This document shows positions 25,915 to 39,321 of a stretch of 64,000 nt of DNA, in pieces. The notes beneath the pieces are model-generated. The model was not told the DNA's origin, searched no databases, and saw only the letters and a program-made list of their open reading frames with translations. The DNA comes from Rubrivivax sp. Its GTDB lineage: Bacteria > Pseudomonadota > Gammaproteobacteria > Burkholderiales > Burkholderiaceae_C. The stretch is from NCBI GenBank assembly GCA_022843905.1, contig JALHMT010000002.1, forward strand, positions 1 to 64,000, in the 5' to 3' direction. How positions within the stretch are numbered: position 1 is the stretch's first letter; each line of letters begins with the position of its first letter. Both the position numbers and the translations under genes were made by a program.

Positions 25915-27066
25915 ATGGCGACGCTGGCGCCCTGGGCCCTGGATCCGGCGCAGTCGCGCGGACGGCGCCATGCGGAGCCGCCGCCCGCCCAGCGCAACGA
26001 GCACCAGCGCGACCGCGACCGCATCGTGCACAGCACGGCCTTTCGCCGCCTGGTCTACAAGACGCAGGTCTTCATCAACCACGAGGGCGACCTCTTTCGC
26101 ACGCGTCTGACGCATTCGCTGGAGGTCGCGCAACTGGGCCGGTCGATGGCACGCGCGCTGGGCTTCAACGAAGACCTCGTGGAAGCCATCGCGCTGGCCC
26201 ACGACCTCGGCCACACGCCCTTCGGCCATGCCGGGCAGGACCAGCTGGCCGAATGCATGCAGGCCCACGGCGGCTTCGAGCACAACCTGCAGAGCTTGCG
26301 CGTGGTCGACCGGCTGGAGCTGCGCTACGCCGCCTTCGACGGCCTGAACCTCACGCTGGAAACGCGGCAGGGCATCCTCAAGCACTGCTCACGCCGGAAC
26401 GCCGAACTGCTCGACAGTGCCGAACCCGGCGGCGTGGCGCGACGCTTCATCGAAGGCCTGCAGCCCAGCCTGGAAGCGCAACTGGTCAACCTGGCCGACG
26501 AGATGGCCTACAACGCCCACGACATCGACGACGGCCTCCGATCGGGTCTGATCGGGCTGGAGCAGCTCGAAGGTCTGGCGCTGTTCAGCCGCTGGCGGCA
26601 GGACGCCCTTCGGGAGCATCCCGATCTGCCGCAGCGCGGTGCGCGCCGCTGGCTGGCCGAGACCCTGCGCCGCATGCTGGCGGCCCAGGTGCAGGATCTG
26701 GTCCAGGCCACGTCGGCCGCGCTGCAGCAGCATCGGCCGGTCGATGCCGAAGGCGTGCTGCACCTGCCGCCCCTGGTGCAGCACGGCGGGGCCATGCGCG
26801 CCGAGATCGTGGCGTTGAAGCAGTTCCTGTTCAAGGCCTTGTACCGCCATCCGCAGGTCGAGGACTCGACGCTGCGTGCACGCACGGTCGTGCGCGAGCT
26901 GTTCGCGGCCTACTCGGCCGCTCCGGGCGAGATGCCCGAAGACTACGCCCGCTCGCCCGAGCTGCACCGGGCAGTGGCCGACTACATCGCCGGCATGACC
27001 GACCGCTACGCGATGCGCGAGCACCAGCGCCTGAGCGGCCGCGACGTGTTCGCCGCCGCCCGCTGA
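25915..27066 (+). CDS. dgt: Deoxyguanosinetriphosphate triphosphohydrolase-like HD protein
   Basis: 383 residues. Hydrolyses dNTPs to nucleosides and triphosphate. The HD metal site is present: His in LTHSLEVAQ, the AHDLGHTPFGHAGQD motif, and the later Asp in LADEMAYNAHDIDDGL. The FRRLVYKTQVF segment near the N-terminus is diagnostic. The C-terminus ends at a FAAAR tail. It begins 5 bases after aroB and belongs to the same transcript in this lineage. The subgroup (type 2, shorter than E. coli Dgt of 505 residues) has variable nucleotide preference. Confidence 0.92.
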   Translation: MATLAPWALDPAQSRGRRHAEPPPAQRNEHQRDRDRIVHSTAFRRLVYKTQVFINHEGDLFRTRLTHSLEVAQLGRSMARALGFNEDLVEAIALAHDLGHTPFGHAGQDQLAECMQAHGGFEHNLQSLRVVDRLELRYAAFDGLNLTLETRQGILKHCSRRNAELLDSAEPGGVARRFIEGLQPSLEAQLVNLADEMAYNAHDIDDGLRSGLIGLEQLEGLALFSRWRQDALREHPDLPQRGARRWLAETLRRMLAAQVQDLVQATSAALQQHRPVDAEGVLHLPPLVQHGGAMRAEIVALKQFLFKALYRHPQVEDSTLRARTVVRELFAAYSAAPGEMPEDYARSPELHRAVADYIAGMTDRYAMREHQRLSGRDVFAAAR

Positions 27067-27081
27067 AGCGCAGGTCCTGCG

Positions 27082-27759
27082 ATGGCGCGGCGGTCTCGTC
27101 TGGTGGTGGCAGGCTTGGCGCACTACGTGCTGCTGCGCGGTCACAGCGGCGCGCCCGTGATGACCGACGCCGACGATCGCGGGGCCTTCCTCGCGGCGTT
27201 GCGACAGGCGACGACGCCGCAGCACGTGCTCATCCATGCCTGGGCCCTGCTCGACAACGAAGTGCACCTGCTGCTGCGCCCGGCCACCGCAGGGGCCCTG
27301 AGCCGCGCCATGCAGACGCTGGGCCGGCGCTACGTCGCGGTCTTCAACCGGCGTCATGGCCGCAGCGGCACCTTGTGGGACGGGCGCTTCCGTGCCGCCG
27401 TGCTGGAGCCGGGCAGCACCACGCTGGCTGCGCTGCGCCGCATCGATGCACTGGCAAGGGACCTGCCGCAGGCCTCGAGTGCTCCCGGGCGCACCGGCGG
27501 AGTGCGTCCGGCGGAGCTGGTCGACCCGCCCGAGGTCTGGGTACTGGGCAACACGCCCTTCGAGCGTGAAGCCGCCTACGCCGGCCTGCTGGCACAGGAA
27601 ATGCCTCCAGCGCAGGCCGAACTGCTGGCCACCTCGGCACGAGGCGGCTGGGCCTGTGGTTCGGCCGACTTTCTGGCCAAACTGGCAGAGCAGAGCGTCC
27701 GCCCGGTCCGACCCGGACCCAGGGGGCGACCCAGAACGCGCAGCGCCGACGCCTCGTGA
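27082..27759 (+). CDS. Degenerate REP-associated tyrosine transposase (RAYT)
   Basis: 225 residues. The match to TnpA-REP proteins is clear in RRSRLVVAGLAHYVLLRG, in RRYVAVFNRRHGRSGTLWDGRFR (about 87-109), and in a C-terminal GSADFLAKL...GPRGRPR. Functional residues have changed. The metal-binding HUH motif reads Glu60-Val61-His62 instead of His-x-His, and the RYIELNPVRAGM segment that carries the catalytic tyrosine in relatives reads LRRIDALARDLP. It lacks terminal inverted repeats. Two TTGACTNNGNCCCC sequences, resembling RAYT target elements, lie just downstream. I infer an inactive or repurposed RAYT. It is 15 bases after the dGTPase gene and upstream of gltB. Confidence 0.75.
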   Translation: MARRSRLVVAGLAHYVLLRGHSGAPVMTDADDRGAFLAALRQATTPQHVLIHAWALLDNEVHLLLRPATAGALSRAMQTLGRRYVAVFNRRHGRSGTLWDGRFRAAVLEPGSTTLAALRRIDALARDLPQASSAPGRTGGVRPAELVDPPEVWVLGNTPFEREAAYAGLLAQEMPPAQAELLATSARGGWACGSADFLAKLAEQSVRPVRPGPRGRPRTRSADAS

Positions 27760-27792
27760 GCTGAACCGGCCAAAGAAGCCGCGGCGCGCGGG

Positions 27793-27855
27793 TTGACTAT
27801 GTCCCCAATAAACGACGCAGATGAGTTCAGATTCTGGTAATTTGACTCCGACCCC
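27793..27855. repeat. Pair of REP-like half sites next to the RAYT gene
   Basis: TTGACTATGTCCCC (27793-27806) and TTGACTCCGACCCC (27842-27855) are direct copies of TTGACTNNGNCCCC spaced 49 bases apart, set in an unusually AT-rich stretch. Sequences of this type flank RAYT-like genes in many proteobacteria. They probably mark the remnant of the element the neighbouring protein once mobilised. Confidence 0.5.
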
Positions 27856-27867
27856 TTTTTAAATGAA

Positions 27868-27896
27868 TTGCCGACCTTGCTGCACTGCGGTAGGCT
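27868..27896 (+). promoter_or_regulatory. Candidate gltB promoter
   Basis: TTGCCG (27868-27873) and TAGGCT (27891-27896) are separated by 17 bases. Initiation near 27903 would leave a leader of about 24 nt before the gltB ATG, with GGAGAG as its ribosome site. Confidence 0.4.
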
Positions 27897-27926
27897 CGCG
27901 ACATTCCGCTCGACCCTGGAGAGCCC

Positions 27927-32672
<4,746 letters not shown>

Positions 32673-32675
32673 CGT

Positions 32676-32693
32676 GGCCGGCGCGTGCCGGCC
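32676..32693. other. Intercistronic hairpin between gltB and gltD
   Basis: Perfect 7-bp G/C stem (32676-32682 with 32687-32693) with a 4-base loop starting 3 bases after the gltB stop, not followed by a T run. It is suited to protecting the gltB 3' end or tuning the gltB:gltD ratio. Confidence 0.5.
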
Positions 32694-32768
32694 TTGCGGG
32701 GCCGGGGCGCCGGATGATCGAAGCATCGGGTTGAATCAGAAGGCTGTGCAGGCAGCAACGGGACGATC

Positions 32769-34244
32769 ATGGGAAAAGTGACTGGCTTCCTCGAATACGA
32801 GCGTTTGGAAGAGGGCTACGAGCCCGTCGACAAGCGGGTGAAGAACTGGAAGGAGTTCGTCATCACGCTGAACTCCGACCAGGCCAAGGTGCAGGGTGCG
32901 CGCTGCATGGACTGCGGCACGCCGTTCTGCAACAGCGGCTGCCCGGTCAACAACATCATTCCGGACTTCAACGACCTCGTGTACCGCGACGACTGGCGCA
33001 ATGCCATCGACGTGCTGCATTCCACCAACAACTTCCCCGAGTTCACCGGCCGCGTCTGTCCGGCGCCCTGCGAGGCGGCCTGCACGCTCAACGTCAACGA
33101 CGACCCGGTCGGCATCAAGAGCATCGAGCACGCCATCATCGACCGCGCCTGGTCCGAAGGCTGGGTCGCGCCGCAGCCGGCGGCCGTGAAGACCGGCAGG
33201 AAGGTCGCTGTGGTCGGCTCCGGCCCGGCGGGCATGGCCGCCGCCCAGCAACTGGCGCGCGCCGGTCATGACGTCACGGTGTTCGAGAAGAACAGCCGCA
33301 TCGGCGGACTGCTGCGCTACGGCATTCCCGACTTCAAGATGGAGAAGACGCACATCGACCGCCGCATCGAGCAGATGAAGGCCGAGGGCGTGGTCTTCCG
33401 CACCGGCGTGCTGGTGGGCGCCATGCCCGACAGCGGCCCGGCAGCCAAGGTGACGAACGACGCCAGGGAGCGCATCACGCCAGAAGAGCTGAAGGCGCAG
33501 TTCGACGCCGTGCTGCTGGCCGGCGGCTCCGAGACATCGCGCGACCTGCCGGTGCCCGGGCGCGAGCTCGACGGCGTCCACTTTGCGATGGAGTTCCTGC
33601 CGCAGCAGAACAAGGTCGTGGCCGGCGACAAGGTCAAGGGTCAGCTGCGCGCCGACGGCAAGCACGTCATCGTCATCGGCGGTGGCGACACGGGCAGCGA
33701 CTGCGTGGGCACCAGCAACCGCCACGGTGCGGCCAGCGTGACGCAGTTCGAGCTGATGCCGCAGCCGCCCGAGGTCGAGGACAAGCCGCTGACCTGGCCC
33801 TACTGGCCCTACAAGATGCGCACCAGTTCCAGCCACGAAGAGGGCTGCGAACGCGAGTTCGCCATCGCCACCAAGGAACTCATCGGCAGCAAGGGCAAGG
33901 TCACCGCGCTGAAGACGGTGCACGTCCAGTGGCAGGGCGGCAAGATGATCGAGGTGCCCGGCACCGAGAAGGAATACAAGGCCGACCTCGTGCTGCTGGC
34001 GATGGGCTTCACTGCGCCGGTCGCCTCGGTGCTCGACGCCTTCGGGCTGGCCAAGGATGCGCGCGGCAACGCCAAGGCCGGCACCGACGCCGAGGGCGGC
34101 TATCGCACCAGCATCGACAAGGTGTTTGCAGCCGGTGACATGCGTCGCGGCCAGTCACTGGTGGTGTGGGCCATCCGCGAAGGCCGCCAGGCAGCCCGTG
34201 CGGTCGACGAATTCCTGATGGGCAGCAGCACGCTGCCCCGATGA
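32769..34244 (+). CDS. gltD: Glutamate synthase (NADPH) small subunit
   Basis: 491 residues. Supplies electrons from NADPH through FAD and two 4Fe-4S clusters to GltB. The N-terminal cluster cysteines are in [15 protein letters not shown] and [11 protein letters not shown]; the FAD site is [18 protein letters not shown] and the NADPH site is [15 protein letters not shown]. The C-terminal [17 protein letters not shown] closes the FAD site. The ATG has no strong ribosome site (a weak GGGA-like tract). Three copies of a 20-base unit extend across and beyond its stop codon. Confidence 0.96.
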   Translation: MGKVTGFLEYERLEEGYEPVDKRVKNWKEFVITLNSDQAKVQGARCMDCGTPFCNSGCPVNNIIPDFNDLVYRDDWRNAIDVLHSTNNFPEFTGRVCPAPCEAACTLNVNDDPVGIKSIEHAIIDRAWSEGWVAPQPAAVKTGRKVAVVGSGPAGMAAAQQLARAGHDVTVFEKNSRIGGLLRYGIPDFKMEKTHIDRRIEQMKAEGVVFRTGVLVGAMPDSGPAAKVTNDARERITPEELKAQFDAVLLAGGSETSRDLPVPGRELDGVHFAMEFLPQQNKVVAGDKVKGQLRADGKHVIVIGGGDTGSDCVGTSNRHGAASVTQFELMPQPPEVEDKPLTWPYWPYKMRTSSSHEEGCEREFAIATKELIGSKGKVTALKTVHVQWQGGKMIEVPGTEKEYKADLVLLAMGFTAPVASVLDAFGLAKDARGNAKAGTDAEGGYRTSIDKVFAAGDMRRGQSLVVWAIREGRQAARAVDEFLMGSSTLPR

Positions 34245-34286
34245 GGCGCATGCTGCCTCGATGAGGCGAAGGCTGTTTCGCTGAGT
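34227..34286. repeat. Three tandem copies of a 20-base unit at the gltD 3' end
   Basis: Units ending in ...CTGCCCCGATGAG, ...CTGCCTCGATGAG and ...CTGTTTCGCTGAG recur every 20 bases, the first containing the gltD stop. They look like slippage duplications of the gene end. The rest of the 209-base gap to mlaF shows no further feature I can support. Confidence 0.55.
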
Positions 34287-34453
34287 CGTGGGGCGCTGGC
34301 GCGGGGCCGGTTCGGGACCGCGCGGTCTGCGTCGGCTGCGCCCGGCCCGGCTTTACAAAGCTTATTCGGGGTATCCCTCATGGTCGCGGGCTGCGTGCGA
34401 CAATTCTTCGAACAACGACAACACCGTGCGCGTGCAGGCGCGCGCGCCGCTGC

Positions 34454-35260
34454 TTGAAGTCCGACACCTTCATCGAGATCGATCACGTCACCTTCGGGTA
34501 CGACACCAGCCGCACGATCCTCAACGATGTCTCGCTTTCGTTCCCGCGCGGCAAGGTCACGGCGATCCTCGGCGGCTCGGGCTGCGGCAAGACGACGCTG
34601 CTGCGATTGATCGCCGGCGTTTTCGCGGCCTCGCAGGGGCGCGTGCTGTTCGATGGTGAACTGCTCAATGTGCGCGACAAGCCGCAGCTCTATCGGATCC
34701 GCCGACGCCTGGGCATGCTGTTCCAGTTCGGTGCGCTGTTCACCGACCTCACGGTGTTCGAGAACGTGGCGTTTCCCTTGCGCGAGCACACGGCGCTGCC
34801 TGAGTCGATGATCCGCGACATCGTGCTGATGAAGCTCAACGCCGTCGGGCTGCGCGGGGCCGCGCCGCTGCGCATCTCCCAGGTCTCGGGCGGCATGGCG
34901 CGGCGCATCGCCCTGGCGCGCGCCATCTCGCTGGACCCCGAGCTGATCATGTACGACGAGCCCTTCGCGGGCCTGGACCCGATCTCGATGGGTGTGGCTG
35001 CCAACCTGATCCGCAAGCTCAACGACACCACCGGCGCCACCTCCCTGGTGGTTTCGCACGACGTGCAGGAGTGTTTCGCGATCTGCGACTACGCCTACCT
35101 GCTGTCCTCGGGCGGCCGCGTCGTCGCGCACGGCAAGCCGGCTGAACTCCAGCAGTCCGACCACCCCGAGGTGCGCCAGTTCATCCGCGGCGAACCCGAC
35201 GGGCCGGTGCGCTTCCACTACCCGGCCGCACCCTTCGCGCAGGACCTGAACCTGTCATGA
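34454..35260 (+). CDS. mlaF: Phospholipid ABC transporter ATP-binding protein MlaF
   Basis: 268 residues. ATPase of the inner-membrane Mla complex that moves phospholipids between the membranes to keep the outer leaflet asymmetric. Walker A is GGSGCGKTT, the signature is [14 protein letters not shown], Walker B is [13 protein letters not shown], and the switch His is VVSHDVQE. I chose TTG 34454 because it starts the conserved [12 protein letters not shown] strand and no ATG or GTG is in frame nearby. mlaE overlaps its stop (ATGA). It is the first gene of mlaFEDACB. Confidence 0.94.
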   Translation: MKSDTFIEIDHVTFGYDTSRTILNDVSLSFPRGKVTAILGGSGCGKTTLLRLIAGVFAASQGRVLFDGELLNVRDKPQLYRIRRRLGMLFQFGALFTDLTVFENVAFPLREHTALPESMIRDIVLMKLNAVGLRGAAPLRISQVSGGMARRIALARAISLDPELIMYDEPFAGLDPISMGVAANLIRKLNDTTGATSLVVSHDVQECFAICDYAYLLSSGGRVVAHGKPAELQQSDHPEVRQFIRGEPDGPVRFHYPAAPFAQDLNLS

Positions 35261-36039
35261 CCGAGCAGATCGCCGGCCTCGGCCGATTCACGCTGCGCTG
35301 GCTTCAGGCGCTGGGGCATTCGGCCTTCTTCTTTGTCGACCTGATCCGCTTCTCGCCGGCGGCGTTGCGCCGCTTCGGGCTGGTGGTGGCGCAGGTGCAC
35401 GCCATCGGCAACCGCTCGCTGGTCATCATCCTGGCCTCGGGCCTGGCCGTGGGTTTCGTGCTGGCGCTGCAGATGTACTACGCGCTGGTGGCCTACGGCG
35501 CCGCCGAGAGCCTGGGGCTCATCGTGAACCTGGCGCTGGTGCGCGAACTCGGACCGGTGGTCACCGCCCTGCTGTTCGCGGGCCGCGCCGGCACCTCGCT
35601 GACGGCCGAGATCGGACTCATGAAGGCCGGCGAGCAGTTGTCGGCGATGGAGCTGATGGCGGTGGACCCGCGCAGCCGCGTGCTGGCGCCGCGCTTCCTG
35701 GCCGGCATCGTGTCGATGCCCATCCTGGCCATCCTGTTCTCTGCCATCGGTATCCTCGGGGCCTACGTGGTGGCCGTGCTGCTGATCGGTGTGGACAGCG
35801 GCAACTTCTGGTCGATCATGCAAAGCCGCGTCGACGTCTGGCGCGACGTCGGCAACGGCATCGTCAAGAGCGCCGTGTTCGGCGTCATCTGCACCTTCGT
35901 GGCGCTCTACCAGGGCCACGAGACGCAGGCCACGCCGGAAGGCGTGGCCTACGCCACCACGCGCACGGTGGTCATCGCATCGCTGGCCATACTGGGCATG
36001 GACTTCGTGCTGACCGCGCTGATGTTCTCCACCCCCTGA
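35257..36039 (+). CDS. mlaE: Phospholipid ABC transporter permease MlaE
   Basis: 260 residues with about five or six membrane segments. The MlaE signature is seen in FVLALQMYYALVAYGAAESL, LVRELGPVVTALLFAGRAG, TSLTAEIGLMKAGEQLSAM and a VDPRSRVLAPRFLAGI coupling region. Its ATG overlaps the mlaF stop by four bases. It forms the transmembrane channel for the MlaD ring. An N-terminal amphipathic helix precedes the first membrane segment, as in the known structure of the family. Confidence 0.95.
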   Translation: MTEQIAGLGRFTLRWLQALGHSAFFFVDLIRFSPAALRRFGLVVAQVHAIGNRSLVIILASGLAVGFVLALQMYYALVAYGAAESLGLIVNLALVRELGPVVTALLFAGRAGTSLTAEIGLMKAGEQLSAMELMAVDPRSRVLAPRFLAGIVSMPILAILFSAIGILGAYVVAVLLIGVDSGNFWSIMQSRVDVWRDVGNGIVKSAVFGVICTFVALYQGHETQATPEGVAYATTRTVVIASLAILGMDFVLTALMFSTP

Positions 36040-36071
36040 ACGGGCGCGGCCCTGAATCAAGGAAACCGGAT

Positions 36072-36554
36072 ATGGCAAAGAAGGGTATCGAGACGCTGGT
36101 CGGGCTGTTCGTGCTGCTGGGCATCGTGGCCCTGGTGTTCGTCTCGCTGAAGGCGGCCAACCTGGGCAGCTTCGGCGGTGGCGACGCCTACCAGCTCACA
36201 GCACGCTTCGACAACATCGGCGGGCTGAAGGAACGTGCGCCCGTGCGCAGTGCTGGCGTGACGGTGGGTCGTGTGACAGGCATCGCGCTGGACGGCAAGA
36301 CCTTCCAGGGGGTGGTCACGCTCGAAATCAACAAGAGCTACACCTTCCCCAAGGACACGGTGGCCAAGATCCTCACCTCGGGCCTGCTGGGCGACCAGTA
36401 CGTGGGCCTCGAGGCCGGCGGTGACGACGCCAATCTGGCGCCCGGCGGCATCGTCGCGCAGACGCAGAGCGCGGTGGTGCTGGAGAACCTCATCGGCCAG
36501 TTCCTCACCGGCAAGGCTTCCGATCTGGGTGCCGACGCGGCGGCGCCGAAATGA
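36072..36554 (+). CDS. mlaD: MCE-domain phospholipid carrier MlaD
   Basis: 160 residues. A single N-terminal membrane anchor (about 8-29) is followed by one MCE domain (about 38-118, TARFDNIGGLKERAPVRSAGV). It forms a periplasmic hexameric ring on MlaE. AAGGAAA lies 5-8 bases before the ATG. The C-terminal QFLTGKASDLG helix is the hydrophobic pore helix. mlaA overlaps its stop by four bases. Confidence 0.95.
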   Translation: MAKKGIETLVGLFVLLGIVALVFVSLKAANLGSFGGGDAYQLTARFDNIGGLKERAPVRSAGVTVGRVTGIALDGKTFQGVVTLEINKSYTFPKDTVAKILTSGLLGDQYVGLEAGGDDANLAPGGIVAQTQSAVVLENLIGQFLTGKASDLGADAAAPK

Positions 36555-37330
36555 GCGCGCGCCGCGTCGCCCGCCGGGCCAACGTCGGCCGGGCCCTGTT
36601 GCTGGCGGTGGTGCTCGCCGTGTCCGGCTGCGCGAGCGTGGCGCCCGAAGGCGGCCCGCCGCGCATCGCCAACCCGGCCGACCCGTGGGAGAACTGGAAC
36701 CGCAAGGTCTTCGCGTTCAACGACGCCATCGACGAGGCCGTGCTCAAGCCCGTGGCCACGGCCTACCGAGACGTCGTGCCGGCGCTGGTGCGCCGCGGCG
36801 TCGAAAACTTCTTCGGCAACGTCGGCGACCTCTGGTCGGCGGCCAATCACCTGCTGCAAGGCAAGCTCGAGCCCGGGCTGGAGATGGGCATGCGGGTTGC
36901 CGTGAACACGGTGTTCGGCATCTACGGCATCCTCGATCCCGCGACAGAGATGAAGCTGACGCGCCGTTCCGAGGACTTCGGGCAGACGTTGGCGGTCTGG
37001 GGTATCGGCAAGGGGCCCTACGTCGTGCTGCCGATCTTCGGCCCTTCGACGCTGCGGGATACCACGGCGTTTCCGCTCGATCGCTATGCCACGTCGTCGT
37101 CGCTGTATTACGGCGACATCAACAACTACCTCGTGACGCCGCTGCAGGTGGTGGCCGTGCGGGCCGACCTGCTGGCCACCACCAAGCTGCTGGGCGAAGT
37201 CGCGCTGGACCGCTACAGCTTCGTGCGCGACAGCTACCTCTCGCGCCGGCTCGACCAGATCTACGACGGCGCGCCGCCCCTGGAAACCTTTGATGACGAA
37301 CCCGCCGAACCGGCGGCCAAGAAGCCGTGA
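36551..37330 (+). CDS. mlaA: Outer-membrane phospholipid lipoprotein MlaA (VacJ)
   Basis: 259 residues. Lipobox VSGC at the end of a hydrophobic signal, then the VacJ core: DPWENWNRKVFAFNDAIDEA, NLGD-like VGDLWSAANHLLQGK, GLEMGMRVAVNTVFGIYGILDPA, and the EDFGQTLAVWGIGKGPYVVLPI motif. MlaA forms an outer-membrane channel with porin and removes misplaced phospholipids. Its position between mlaD and mlaC within the operon, rather than as a separate gene as in E. coli, is common in betaproteobacteria. Confidence 0.95.
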   Translation: MSARRVARRANVGRALLLAVVLAVSGCASVAPEGGPPRIANPADPWENWNRKVFAFNDAIDEAVLKPVATAYRDVVPALVRRGVENFFGNVGDLWSAANHLLQGKLEPGLEMGMRVAVNTVFGIYGILDPATEMKLTRRSEDFGQTLAVWGIGKGPYVVLPIFGPSTLRDTTAFPLDRYATSSSLYYGDINNYLVTPLQVVAVRADLLATTKLLGEVALDRYSFVRDSYLSRRLDQIYDGAPPLETFDDEPAEPAAKKP

Positions 37331-37397
37331 ACCACAACGGCCGCTCGTGCGTTGAGGGATGGTGCCTGCGAACCGCGGGCTGACGAAAGGACCGACA

Positions 37398-38006
37398 GTG
37401 TTCAAGAACTGGATCCCCGCCGCCGTCATGGTGGCTGCCGCCACGATCTCCGCCCCGGTGTTCGCCGATGCCGAGGCCGAAGCCCTGGTGCGCCGCATCT
37501 CCACGGAAGTCCTCGACACGGCCAAGGCCGACAAGTCGATCCAGGCCGGTGACATCAACAAGATCATCGCCCTGGTCGATGCCAAGGTGATGCCCAGCGT
37601 GAACTTCGAGGCCATGACGCGCAGCGCCGTGGGCCCGCAGTGGCGCAGTGCCACGCCCGAGCAGCGCGGCAAGCTGCAGGCCGAGTTCAAGACGCTGCTG
37701 GTGCGTGTCTACTCCGGCGCGCTCACGCAGCTCAAGGACCAGACCGTCGAGATCACCCGCTCGCTGCCGGTGCCCGGCGGCAGCCAGGTGGTGGTGCAGT
37801 CCCAGGTCAAGGGTTCGGGCGAGCCGATCAAGCTCGACTACCGCATGGACAAGACCGCCGAAGGCTGGAAGATCATCGACGTCAACGTCGGCGGCATCTG
37901 GCTGGTGACGAGCTACCGCTCGCAGTTCGCCCAGGAGCTCAATGCCGGCGGCCTCGACGGCCTGCTGGCCAAGCTGGTCGAGCGCAACAAGGCTGCGGCC
38001 AAATAA
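37398..38006 (+). CDS. mlaC: Periplasmic phospholipid shuttle MlaC
   Basis: 202 residues. GTG 37398 is chosen because GAAAGGA lies about 7 bases upstream and a signal peptide follows directly (VFKNWIPAAVMVAAATISAPVF, cut near ADAEAEA). The fold markers are DFEAMTR-like VNFEAMTRSAVGPQW, LLVRVYSGAL, and KIIDVNVGGIWLVTSYRSQF. It ferries phospholipid between MlaA and MlaFEDB. It is followed after 3 bases by mlaB. Confidence 0.94.
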   Translation: MFKNWIPAAVMVAAATISAPVFADAEAEALVRRISTEVLDTAKADKSIQAGDINKIIALVDAKVMPSVNFEAMTRSAVGPQWRSATPEQRGKLQAEFKTLLVRVYSGALTQLKDQTVEITRSLPVPGGSQVVVQSQVKGSGEPIKLDYRMDKTAEGWKIIDVNVGGIWLVTSYRSQFAQELNAGGLDGLLAKLVERNKAAAK

Positions 38007-38009
38007 GCC

Positions 38010-38288
38010 GTGCAGCTGCCTGCCGCGACCACGCTGGACCAGGCGCCCGAACTGCTGCGGCAGCTGGACAAGGGTCTGGTCGTCGCGGGCAGCGGGCCGC
38101 TGCACATCGACGCCAGCGCGCTGAAGGAGTTCGACACCTCGGCGCTGGCCCTGCTGCTGGAGGCCAGCCGCCGCGTGCGCCAGCAGGGCGGCACGCTGGT
38201 GGTCGACGGCGCGCCGCCGAAGCTGGTCGAGCTGGCGCGGCTCTACGGCGTCGACGAACTGCTGCCGTTGCCGCTGCCGCCCGCGTAG
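38010..38288 (+). CDS. mlaB: STAS-domain protein MlaB
   Basis: 92 residues starting at GTG 38010. A single STAS domain: LDQAPELLRQL, IDASALKEFDTSALALLLEA (the conserved Thr/Ser helix cap) and GAPPKLVELARLYGVDELL. It binds MlaF and is required for stability and activity of the ATPase. It is the last gene of the Mla operon. Its last 46 bases overlap, on the opposite strand, the 3' end of hexR. Confidence 0.9.
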   Translation: MQLPAATTLDQAPELLRQLDKGLVVAGSGPLHIDASALKEFDTSALALLLEASRRVRQQGGTLVVDGAPPKLVELARLYGVDELLPLPLPPA

Positions 38289-39139
38289 CGCGTCAGGCGC
38301 AGGTTCTTCTTGATTTCCTGCAGCAGCGGCCGCAGCTCGGCGCTGCCCAGCCGCAGTGCGACGCCGGTGGTCAGGATGTCGATGATCAGCAGGTGCAGCA
38401 GCCGCGACACCATGGGGCTGTAGCGGTCGGCGTCCTCGGGGTGATCGGCCGCCAGCAGGATGTGGGTCTGCCCCGCCGCCTTGTGGGCCAGCGGTGACCC
38501 GCTGGCCGTGATGATCAGCACCTGAGCACCCTTGCGCCGGGCGATCTCGTCGACATCGAGCAGGTCGCGGCTGCGCCCCGAGTTGCTGATGATCACCGCA
38601 CAGTCGCCCGGTTTGAGCATCGTGGCGCTCATCACCTGCATGTGGCCGTCGGTCACCGCCGAGCACGTCACGCCCAGCCGGAAGAACTTGTGCTGCGCGT
38701 CGTGTGCCACGATGCCGGAATTGCCCACGCCGTAGAACTCGATGCGACGGCCGTTGCGGCAGGCCTCGGCCAGCACCGTGATGGCGCGCTCGATCGACTG
38801 GCTGGCCGCCGCGTTGCGGTAGCGCAGCATGGCCGCCACGGCGTTGTCGATGACCTTCACGACGATGTCACCGGCCTTGTCGTCGTCGTCCACGGCGCGG
38901 TGCACGAAGGGCACGCCTTCGTTGACGCTGCCGGCGAGCTTGAGCTTGAAATCGGCCAGTCCGTCGTAGCCCACGCTGCGGCAGAAGCGCACCACCGTCG
39001 GTTTGCTGACGCTGGAACGTTCGGCCAGTTCGCCCACCGGCAGCCGCGCGAAGCTGCGCGGGTCGGACAGCAGCAGCCGCGCCACGCGCTGCTCGGCCGG
39101 CGGCAGGGCCGGAATCGATGCGCGAATGCGTTCGAGCAT
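38243..39139 (-). CDS. hexR: HexR, RpiR-family repressor of glucose metabolism genes
   Basis: 298 residues. N-terminal RpiR helix-turn-helix (about 20-75, ELAERSSVSKPTVVRFCRSV) and C-terminal SIS sugar-phosphate domain (about 130-260, RRIEFYGVGNSGIVAHDAQ and ISNSGRSRDLLD). HexR binds 2-keto-3-deoxy-6-phosphogluconate and represses zwf and Entner-Doudoroff genes. The ATG at 39139 (LERIRASIPALPPAEQRVA) was selected; the frame is open further upstream but runs through the duplicated element. It lies downstream of zwf on the same strand, and a matching operator is present at the zwf promoter, so it should regulate its own operon. The last 14 residues are Gly/Ser-rich and overlap mlaB. Confidence 0.92.
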   Translation of the reverse strand: MLERIRASIPALPPAEQRVARLLLSDPRSFARLPVGELAERSSVSKPTVVRFCRSVGYDGLADFKLKLAGSVNEGVPFVHRAVDDDDKAGDIVVKVIDNAVAAMLRYRNAAASQSIERAITVLAEACRNGRRIEFYGVGNSGIVAHDAQHKFFRLGVTCSAVTDGHMQVMSATMLKPGDCAVIISNSGRSRDLLDVDEIARRKGAQVLIITASGSPLAHKAAGQTHILLAADHPEDADRYSPMVSRLLHLLIIDILTTGVALRLGSAELRPLLQEIKKNLRLTRYAGGSGNGSSSSTP

Positions 39140-39157
39140 CAATCGAACCTCTGGGCC

Positions 39158-39321
39158 GCCGCGCCGGGCCGCTCCCAAGCAAGGCCCGATCCCCCCGGGG
39201 GATCGACCCATGTAGTCATGGGGCGAGGGGTCGTCATGTCGGCCGCGCCGGGCCGCTCCCAAGCAAGGCCCGATCCCCCCGGGGGATCGACCCATGTGGT
39301 CATGGGGCGAGGGGTGGTCAT
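39158..39321. repeat. Tandem duplication of an 80-base palindromic element
   Basis: Copies at 39158-39237 and 39242-39321 have a period of 84 bases and differ at two positions (39214/39298 and 39232/39316). Each contains the perfect palindrome GATCCCCCCGGGGGATC and a second short inverted repeat (CCATG...CATGG). The distal copy includes the zwf stop codon. It resembles the intergenic palindromic elements of Burkholderiales genomes and would form strong hairpins in the zwf-hexR mRNA. Confidence 0.85.
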
